Shown piece after piece: positions 58,023-64,000 of a stretch of 64,000 bases of DNA. The translations under genes were made by a program, and so were the position numbers. The stretch comes from an uncultured Myxococcales bacterium (GTDB lineage Bacteria > Myxococcota_A > UBA9042), in NCBI GenBank assembly GCA_903896545.1, contig CAITYF010000161.1, forward strand, positions 124,001 through 188,000. The letters run 5' to 3'. The stretch's first letter is position 1. Every line of letters starts with the position of its first letter. The notes under the pieces are model-generated. The model was not told where the DNA came from. It did no database searches and was given only the letters and a program-made list of their open reading frames with translations.

Positions 58023-58665
58023 GCTTCACGACCACGGAACGAATGAGATCGCACACGTCGTCGCAGGCATCGACGGCTTTCTCCAGCGAGTCGAGGATCT
58101 CTTTTTCGCGGATCAGGTCGATCGGGTCCGGCGGCGACTGGAAAAGCCGACCGACGGCGTTGCGGTACGCCGTGTCGCCCTCGTTTTCCAGGGCGTGCAC
58201 GCGCACAAACCAGACGTGTAACTCCGAGTGGTTGTCGCTGCCCGAACGCAGCAATTGCACGCAGTGCGCCACGGCATGCGCGGATTCGCGCGTGATGCGT
58301 ACCAGATCGCGCATCGCGTCAGTCAGGACGCCGACGCGGTAGATCACGATAAGACCAGCTGTTTCTTCCATCAAATCAATGATGTCGTCCAGCGCAGAGA
58401 CCAGCGCGTGCAGGTCTTCGCGATCGATCGGCGTCACAAACGTCTTGTCCAACTCGTCGTACACAACGTGAGCGACTTCATCGCCTTCGTGTTCGATTCG
58501 CCGCATGGCTTCCGAAACGCGCGCAAAGTCCTCGGCGGTTTCTGCGGAGGACAACTTGGCGAATTCGTCGGCACCAACCGTCAGGTTGCGCGCCAGCGCA
58601 TCGAGGTAGCCGAAGAAACGATTTTCCTGTGGTAACAATGACTTAATAATGCGATCGAGCCACAT
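58015..58665 (-). CDS. PhoU-like (DUF47/TIGR00153) phosphate transport regulator
   Basis: A 216-residue all-helical protein of the family found next to PiT transporters. Conserved blocks: RRIEHEGDEVAHVVYDELDKTFVTPIDREDLHAL, LDDIIDLMEETA and LENEGDTAYRNAVGRLF. The acidic EGD motifs bind metal in relatives. It is thought to modulate the transporter. ATG 58665 with AAGG upstream is preferred over the start at 58683. It overlaps pit by 8 bases. Confidence 0.92.
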   Translation of the reverse strand: MWLDRIIKSLLPQENRFFGYLDALARNLTVGADEFAKLSSAETAEDFARVSEAMRRIEHEGDEVAHVVYDELDKTFVTPIDREDLHALVSALDDIIDLMEETAGLIVIYRVGVLTDAMRDLVRITRESAHAVAHCVQLLRSGSDNHSELHVWFVRVHALENEGDTAYRNAVGRLFQSPPDPIDLIREKEILDSLEKAVDACDDVCDLIRSVVVKHG

Positions 58666-58854
58666 GCGGTTGCCTTGGCGCACTGTTGAGGCGCGCGGAG
58701 GACAGAAGTATCGGCTAGCTTGTGGCTGGCGTCACCCCTTCGTCGCAGCAATGTCGCATTTCTGACACGCAGAGGCGGAATGACACATTCGTTTGACCGC
58801 ATCGCAAGGCGCGTTTACGCTCACGCGTCGATGAGCGGAATCTGTCTTCAACCG

Positions 58855-60207
58855 ATGCGTGATTTTTGCCGAACAGGAGGCTTCGTCCTCTTGGCCCTCG
58901 CGGCCTTTTTGTCGGCATGCGAGACGGAAAAAGGCGAGGCCAACGAATCGGCGATCGTGCTGGCGCGGCACATTGACCAGCTCCTCGATGACCCAAGCCC
59001 GCTGCCTCGTGAAGCGACTGGCGTGAGCCTGGCGGCTGACGCGACGCCGGTGCAACTCGCTGCCGTGGTGACGCCGATCGCCGCGCCCGACGTTGTCGTG
59101 GCAGTCGACGTTCAAACAGCACCCGATGTGGAAGTCCCCAAGGACGTGCCCGCTGTTCAGGTAGCGGCGGATGTGAAAGTCGCCGTTGACGTGGCGACCG
59201 TCGTGGATGTGAAGGCCGCGCCGGACGTGCAGACTGCGCCGGACGTCGTTGCGAAACCGGATGTGTCAACGCCGATTGTGCCGATCCCCGTGCGCCGCGA
59301 CGGCACGCCGATCGTCAAGGCTGACGCGACGCTGAAGCCCGATCCGAAAGTGATCAAGCCAGAGCCGCCGAAGGTGGTGACCCCGGTTCCTGTGGCCAAG
59401 GTCGAGCCCGTCGTGAAGCCGACGTCCAAGGTGGTTGTGGCGACGCCGGTGGTCAAGGTGGAGCCGAAGGTTGATCCCAAGGCGAAACTGGTCAAGTTGA
59501 CCGCGGCAGAGCGCAAGAAGCAGGCCAAAATCGCGGCCGCGGCCAAGAAAGCTGAGGCCAAGGCGGCGCTGAAGAAGGCCGCGCTGGAAAAGAAGAAGAA
59601 GGCGCAGATCGCGGCGCGCGACAAGAAGAAAAAGGCGGCAGCGGCGAAGCAAAAGAAGGCTGATGCGAAGTTGGCGGCGGCGGCGGCCAAGAAGGCAGCG
59701 ATCGCGGCGAAGAAAGCGGCAGCTTGGGCCAAGAAGCACCCCAGCGCGGCGCCCAAGCCGGCACCGGCGCCGACGCCAGCGCCTGTCAAACCGACCAAGC
59801 CCGAACTTCCGGCGAAAACGGAACCGACCAAGCCGGCTGTGACTGTCAACCCGGCCCCGGCAGGGAGCGGCGACGCGACGGAGCTGTTTTTCAGCGGCAA
59901 GCGCAAGCTCGACGCGGGCGACTTCAAGGGTGCGATCGCCGATCTCAAAGCGTCGCAGGTCGCGCGCCCAAGCCCGCGCACACTGACTGCGCTGGGCCGC
60001 GCGTATTTTGACGCGGGAGAAATGAATTCGGCAGCGGGTGCGTTGCGGCAAGCGGGTAGCAACGAGGACGCGCAACTGCTTCTCGGCGCGCTTTACCAGC
60101 AGACGGATAAGGCGGACAAGGCGCGCAAGGTGTATGAAGACTTTCTGAAGGCGCATCCGGATCACGCCAAGGCGGACTGGGTTCGGCGCCTGCTCAAAAC
60201 GCTGTAG
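58855..60207 (+). CDS. Lys/Ala-rich lipoprotein with C-terminal TPR
   Basis: A 450-residue protein. Signal peptide with lipobox LSAC at residue 22. Order: a Val/Asp/Pro stretch with repeated APDV and VDV units (about 60-150), a PKV/VVKP-rich part, a highly charged Lys/Ala helix of about 110 residues (AERKKQAKIAAAAKKAEAK type, TolA-like), a Pro-rich hinge, and about 100 residues of TPR repeats (AGDFKGAIADLKASQ, KARKVYEDFLKAHPDH). The charged helix could span the periplasm, as in TolA. ATG 58831 is an alternative start. Confidence 0.82.
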   Translation: MRDFCRTGGFVLLALAAFLSACETEKGEANESAIVLARHIDQLLDDPSPLPREATGVSLAADATPVQLAAVVTPIAAPDVVVAVDVQTAPDVEVPKDVPAVQVAADVKVAVDVATVVDVKAAPDVQTAPDVVAKPDVSTPIVPIPVRRDGTPIVKADATLKPDPKVIKPEPPKVVTPVPVAKVEPVVKPTSKVVVATPVVKVEPKVDPKAKLVKLTAAERKKQAKIAAAAKKAEAKAALKKAALEKKKKAQIAARDKKKKAAAAKQKKADAKLAAAAAKKAAIAAKKAAAWAKKHPSAAPKPAPAPTPAPVKPTKPELPAKTEPTKPAVTVNPAPAGSGDATELFFSGKRKLDAGDFKGAIADLKASQVARPSPRTLTALGRAYFDAGEMNSAAGALRQAGSNEDAQLLLGALYQQTDKADKARKVYEDFLKAHPDHAKADWVRRLLKTL

Positions 60208-60266
60208 ACGTCCGCGATCGGGCGACAGCACTGGCACCGACGCAACGGCGTCGCGCGGATCGAAGC

Positions 60267-60896
60267 ATGATGAAAAGTACGTTTCGCGGGGCTGCTTGTT
60301 GCGCTTGTTTGGCGATCGCGTTGGCTGTTTCCGCGTGTGGCAAGTCATCTGGCGTGACGTCGACCGCGCCGCAAAGCCCGTCTCCCGGCACCGCCGTCGC
60401 AGCGGCAGCAGCCAATGCCGCAGGCAACGTGACGGCCCAGCCCAGCGAGTCCATCGCGACAAACGCGGCGGACCCGAATTGCCCCGATTGCCAGCGTCCG
60501 GACGTGACAAGCACCAAGGACGTGACGATCGTGCCCCTCGATCCGGTGTTTCGCGATGATCTGAAGCTGACAATCAGCAAGACCTGTCAGGTGCTTGAAG
60601 ACGGCGTCGCCATCCTGGAGACCCACGCCAAGCAGCCTGAAACGGCGCAGGCGGCGCTGGAAGCCTACCGGGAGAAGAACAAGACGGTGATGGCGGAGCT
60701 GGCCACCAAGACCCAAGACATGACGGTGCGGCTGAAGGCGCTGGGGTACGAGTCGGACATTCCGGAGGAAGTGAAGCAGGACTACGAAGAGCGCATGAGC
60801 AAGGTCTTGGCGCGTCTGGAAGTTGTGCGGGCGGTATACGCCAAGCATCCGAAGGTCTTGGAAACGTTTGGACCCTTCATCCGGTCGGCTGAGTAG
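60267..60896 (+). CDS. small lipoprotein with helical C-terminus
   Basis: A 209-residue protein. Signal peptide with lipobox VSAC; Ala/Ser/Thr-rich linker; a CPDC pair near residue 74. Then a helical, charged domain of about 120 residues (LEAYREKNKTVMAELATKTQDMTVRLKAL type), probably a helical bundle or coiled coil. I recognise no family. It lies 6 bp before the rhomboid gene and is likely co-transcribed. Confidence 0.78.
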   Translation: MMKSTFRGAACCACLAIALAVSACGKSSGVTSTAPQSPSPGTAVAAAAANAAGNVTAQPSESIATNAADPNCPDCQRPDVTSTKDVTIVPLDPVFRDDLKLTISKTCQVLEDGVAILETHAKQPETAQAALEAYREKNKTVMAELATKTQDMTVRLKALGYESDIPEEVKQDYEERMSKVLARLEVVRAVYAKHPKVLETFGPFIRSAE

Positions 60897-60902
60897 CGCG
60901 CC

Positions 60903-62507
60903 ATGGCGTTACCCGACGGGGACTCGCCGTCCAACGACGATCGCGCGTACCAGCGTCAGCAGATCCTCTTTCACCACTTGCTGCTGCGCACCCTGCGGCG
61001 CAAGCCTCGGCTTATTCCGCTGCTTGTCGCGGGGCTAATTGCCGCACAATTCCTGCTACCGTCACTGGGACGCGATGGCAGTGAACACGCCGTGCTGCGC
61101 GTGATTGTGGCGTTCGGGCATCTGGACGAGGCCATCCGCGCGGGGCAGTGGTGGCGTTTGTGCTCGTCCTGGATCGTGCATCAGGGCGGGTTTCACCTGA
61201 TCGGCAACGTGCTTTTCATGCTGGTGTTGGGGCGTCCTGTGGAGGCGGTCTGGGGGCCCGGACGCACGTGGCTCATCTGTCTGGCCGCCGGCCTGACGGG
61301 GAGCCTGCTGGCGCTTCACGCGCACACGCCGATCATGGTCGGCGCGTCGGGCGTCGTCATGGGCCTCTGCGGTGCAACGATCGCGCTCGGCATTCGGCTT
61401 TGGTCGAGGCTGACCGGTCCGTTGCGCACGGCGTTGGTCTTTGTGCCGGGCGTGTTCCTGATCATGCGGCTGACGTTTGACGGCCTGTCCGGCGATGTCG
61501 AACACCTCAACCCCTACGCGCATCAAGGCGGCGCGCTGGCCGGGTTCGTGCTGGGTCTGTGGTTGCAGCCTGACCTGCCCGGCATCGAGGGCGAGAGGCT
61601 GCCGCGTCGGTGGACGCGTTTGGCCGTGGCGCTGACTTCGTTCTTCTTTGCCGTGGCGATTGGCCAGGCACTCGGGCATCTGCGGCATCCGGTTCGCCTG
61701 CCGTCTGTGTTGACGCAGGAAGTGACCGTTTCGGGCCAGAACCTGGTGCTCCCCGCCCAGCTTCGGCGCGGCCTGCTGAGCCGTGGCCAGTGCGTCGGCG
61801 AGCACACGAGCATCGAATGGGCGCTGGAAACCGGGCGTACTGTGTGTTTTCCGCTGGAGCCGTTTGGTCTGCTGCTCCTGGATCGCCGCGATCACCTGTT
61901 GACCGTGGACACCAACGATCTGGCGGCCATGCGCGCCGCCGATCAAACCGGGCGATTTGTGCAAAGCGAGCCTGGCATCATGCTCTACCCGCTGGGTGAA
62001 CGCCTGCTGTGGGTGCTTCAGGCGCCCGACGGCGCGCTGCGCTGGCACGCTTCAGCGCTGCTGCCGCTCTTGCCGCCCCCCGGATCTGCGATTGTGCGCG
62101 CGCCGCCGTTGTCGGGTCACTGGCTCCTGCCGTGGTCCATCGCGCTGGCGTTGGTCGTGGAGCAACCCCTGCCGCATGCGCTGGACCTGGGCGATGGTGT
62201 GCAACTGCTCATCGGCGACACCCAAGCGCTTCAGGATCCCACCGGTCGCGACGCCATTCCACTGTCGGTGGCTGGTCGATCGCGGCACTTTGCGCGCATT
62301 CAGTCCGGCGTCATGGTGTATCCGCTGCCTGCGGGGCGCGTGGCGGTGCTGCTCGGTCCGGATTCGCGGCTGGACGATTTTGCCATTCGCTTGGAGTCCG
62401 TTCTCCCGCCGACACTCGTGCTGCTGCCACCACCGTTTTCCGCGTGGGTGAACTGGCTCGGCGTGCCCTTTGGCCTGCCGCGTTTGGCGACGCAGGACGT
62501 GCAGTGA
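60903..62507 (+). CDS. rhomboid intramembrane serine protease with duplicated soluble tail
   Basis: A 534-residue protein. The rhomboid domain (about 35-270) has HQGGFHLIGNVLFMLVLG (93-110), the catalytic Ser149 in GASG, and His207 in NPYAHQGGALAGF. It cleaves transmembrane segments of other proteins. The C-terminal 260 residues are soluble and contain two related units: EPGIMLYPLGERLLWVLQ (about 360) and QSGVMVYPLPAGRVAVLL (about 475). Each is followed by similar leucine/proline-rich ends. ATG start 6 bp after the lipoprotein gene. Confidence 0.9.
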   Translation: MALPDGDSPSNDDRAYQRQQILFHHLLLRTLRRKPRLIPLLVAGLIAAQFLLPSLGRDGSEHAVLRVIVAFGHLDEAIRAGQWWRLCSSWIVHQGGFHLIGNVLFMLVLGRPVEAVWGPGRTWLICLAAGLTGSLLALHAHTPIMVGASGVVMGLCGATIALGIRLWSRLTGPLRTALVFVPGVFLIMRLTFDGLSGDVEHLNPYAHQGGALAGFVLGLWLQPDLPGIEGERLPRRWTRLAVALTSFFFAVAIGQALGHLRHPVRLPSVLTQEVTVSGQNLVLPAQLRRGLLSRGQCVGEHTSIEWALETGRTVCFPLEPFGLLLLDRRDHLLTVDTNDLAAMRAADQTGRFVQSEPGIMLYPLGERLLWVLQAPDGALRWHASALLPLLPPPGSAIVRAPPLSGHWLLPWSIALALVVEQPLPHALDLGDGVQLLIGDTQALQDPTGRDAIPLSVAGRSRHFARIQSGVMVYPLPAGRVAVLLGPDSRLDDFAIRLESVLPPTLVLLPPPFSAWVNWLGVPFGLPRLATQDVQ

Positions 62508-62549
62508 CGGGAAGCCGCTCTTGCGCTACCCTTTCCCCAGCGGGCGGAG

Positions 62550-63221
62550 ATGCCCGATGAGCCGACCATGACGCCCAAGCCTCCACCGCCGCCCCCAGGT
62601 ACAACGTCCCGCAAGGTGCCGCGCTGGGTGTACCTGGTGCTGTTTGTTGTCGTTGTCGCGCTGCCGTTCTTGGGCGGCCTGAAGTCGCGCACGTCCGCGG
62701 ACAAGGAAGCGCTCGCCACGCTGGTCGACATGGGCGCCGAGCCGATCAATCGGCCACTACGCGACGACGAGCTGGACATGCCGATCCAGACCCACGACGG
62801 CAAAAGCACGAACTTGCGCACGCTGATGTCGAGCGGCGACACGATTATTCTGCACTTCTGGGCAAGCTGGTGCGGGCCGTGCATGCAAGAGTTGCCAGAG
62901 ATCGGCAAGTTGGCACAGGCGCTGAGCGGCCGCCGCGTGCAGGTCGTCTCCGTGAGCCACGACGACGCGTGGGCTGAAGCCGACGCCGCGCTGGTCAAGA
63001 CCAACGGCAAGGCGCAGCCGGAGCCCGGCGTGTGGCTGCGCGAGATCGAAGGGCAGTCTGGCGATGACAGCAAGATGCTCCGCGTCCGCTTGGGCACGAT
63101 GCAGCTGCCGGAAACCTACATTTTGGTCGACGGTCAGGCACTGGTGCGGCTGATCGCCAGCCAGCCGTGGTCCAATCCGCGGCTGTTGCGGGCGCTGGAA
63201 CGCTTGGCGCCGGCGCGGTGA
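62550..63221 (+). CDS. TlpA/ResA-like membrane-anchored thioredoxin
   Basis: A 223-residue protein. A short cytoplasmic Pro-rich tail, one membrane segment (about 26-44), then a periplasmic thioredoxin domain with WCGPC (Cys108, Cys111) and the cis-Pro region LPETYILVDG. TlpA-like proteins reduce disulfides in the periplasm, often for cytochrome maturation or Cys-rich partners. Start ATG 62550, with ATG 62568 in frame as an alternative. The stop overlaps the next gene as GTGA. Confidence 0.9.
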   Translation: MPDEPTMTPKPPPPPPGTTSRKVPRWVYLVLFVVVVALPFLGGLKSRTSADKEALATLVDMGAEPINRPLRDDELDMPIQTHDGKSTNLRTLMSSGDTIILHFWASWCGPCMQELPEIGKLAQALSGRRVQVVSVSHDDAWAEADAALVKTNGKAQPEPGVWLREIEGQSGDDSKMLRVRLGTMQLPETYILVDGQALVRLIASQPWSNPRLLRALERLAPAR

Positions 63222-64000
63222 GCCCAAAGGACGACGTGGACGACGCCCCGCACCCAACTGCCGAGGAAGCCGACTTGGCCGAGCCCGTCCTCGTGCCGCC
63301 GCGCGGCTTGTGGGCGGTCGCGCTGGCTCTCTTTGTGCTGAGCGCAGCTGCGGCGATCCTGTGGGCGCCGCCACTGCGCCCGCGCTTGAAGCCGAGTTTG
63401 GTGCTGGACACGTGGCGCAACGCCGACATTGCCGGGATGCGCGCCGCTGACGACGCGCTGCTGAAACGCGTGCCGACTGCGCCGGAGCAGGTCGCGCTCG
63501 AAAAGACGATCTTGGCGCAGTTTGGCCAATTCCTGCAGCGAGAAGCCACGCTTTCCGGACAAACGGCGGATGACCCAGCCGCGCGACTGGCGCTGGGTGC
63601 TGCCGAGGAGTCGGTTCGCGCGCTGGTTCAGCGTCACGGCCGCGACGCGCTGAGCCGCATGGCCGTGCAGTTTGGGCGCGACGTCCGCGCGGCCGTCGAC
63701 AAATCGCTGATCGCCTCGCGCGCGGCCCAACAGCCCTTTGCTCAACGCTTGGTGGCCCAGCCCCTCCCGGAGGACGTCTCCGCGCTCGCGGCACTGGCGG
63801 GCGCGCTGGGGCCGACCTTGGAGCGCACCGGCATCGAGCGGCAATTTCACGACGGCCATCTGGATCCCGCCGCGGGTCAAGTGATCGAGACCATCGCGCA
63901 GATGCGCTTTCTGCTTCTGGGAGCGCGAGTACAGGGCGGGCCGCCACAGTTGTCATCGACCGCGATGCTTCTGGTGCAGCATTTCCGCTTGGAGGCGCAC
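63218..64000 (+). CDS. membrane-anchored helical protein, 3' end outside window
   Basis: The frame is open from a GTG overlapping the thioredoxin stop (GTGA) to the window end, 261 codons. An acidic N-terminus is followed by one membrane segment (about 33-53: LWAVALALFVLSAAAAIL). The rest is helical and rich in Ala, Arg and Glu, probably periplasmic. No motif is recognised. Translational coupling to the thioredoxin gene suggests related work at the membrane. The C-terminus is missing. Confidence 0.75.
   Translation, partial: MSPKDDVDDAPHPTAEEADLAEPVLVPPRGLWAVALALFVLSAAAAILWAPPLRPRLKPSLVLDTWRNADIAGMRAADDALLKRVPTAPEQVALEKTILAQFGQFLQREATLSGQTADDPAARLALGAAEESVRALVQRHGRDALSRMAVQFGRDVRAAVDKSLIASRAAQQPFAQRLVAQPLPEDVSALAALAGALGPTLERTGIERQFHDGHLDPAAGQVIETIAQMRFLLLGARVQGGPPQLSSTAMLLVQHFRLEAH

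Overview
The window looks like a chromosomal segment of a high-GC Gram-negative bacterium of the myxobacterial (Myxococcota, former Deltaproteobacteria) type. The evidence is inferential: large lipoproteins with an Asp/Thr-rich linker followed by repeats of the CDDGN-x-CT-x-D-x-C kind, FHA-domain relatives of sigma54 activators, many GTG/TTG starts, and a LexA-box-like site of the type described for Myxococcus. Lipoboxes, an outer-membrane barrel candidate and O-antigen ligase-like genes point to a two-membrane envelope. No phage, integrase, transposase, CRISPR array, rRNA or tRNA was recognised. The gene content is mostly housekeeping plus envelope and surface functions.

Region by region: 1-2019 (minus) is the open end of a giant Cys-rich lipoprotein made of exact 51-residue tandem repeats. 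2141-4894 holds purine nucleoside phosphorylase and cytidine deaminase (translationally coupled), an OmpR-type response regulator and a convergent lone HPt protein. 5039-7372 is a second Cys-rich lipoprotein, whose stop codon lies in a 70-bp structured inverted repeat. 7504-12433 (minus) runs RNase D, an STT3-type oligosaccharyltransferase homologue and a DUF2254-like membrane protein. 12596-14167 is lexA followed 3 bp later by a solitary D12-class adenine methyltransferase, behind a promoter that overlaps a LexA-box-like site. 14193-18251 (minus) is aroQ, efp, a TPR protein and an unknown protein. 18296-19930 (minus) is an FHA-sigma54 activator with a small upstream partner. 20261-23994 is an O-antigen ligase/TPR protein coupled to rluD. 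24090-28609 contains a vWA lipoprotein, a degenerate FHA/AAA regulator and an MFS transporter. 28674-33951 (minus) is the macromolecular-synthesis pair dnaG-rpoD followed by a small lipoprotein, driven by two good sigma70-like promoters. 34348-44669 has a 1370-residue GT39-like membrane protein, mtnA, a double-domain M16 peptidase, selB and ogt. 45261-48775 is a tight housekeeping run: yceD-like, rpmF, rpiB, nrdR, ribD, ribE.

49016-55912 is the most interesting accessory block. It comprises a secreted Ala/Pro-rich TPR protein with a YaiO-like barrel, a membrane-anchored HEAT-repeat protein, a processive GT2 synthase fused to a periplasmic domain, and a lipoprotein that resembles an (alpha/alpha)6 glycosidase. 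It reads as a compact polysaccharide synthesis and export module. The phosphate transport pair pit/PhoU-like follows, then envelope proteins: a Lys/Ala-rich TPR lipoprotein, a small lipoprotein, a rhomboid protease with a duplicated soluble tail, a TlpA-like thioredoxin and an open-ended membrane-anchored protein.

A 147-bp multi-hairpin repeat occurs twice in inverted orientation: upstream of the O-antigen ligase gene (20070-20216) and directly at the stop codon of the GT2 gene (54451-54605). It has no associated transposase. Functions rest on reading motifs by eye, and no database search was possible.
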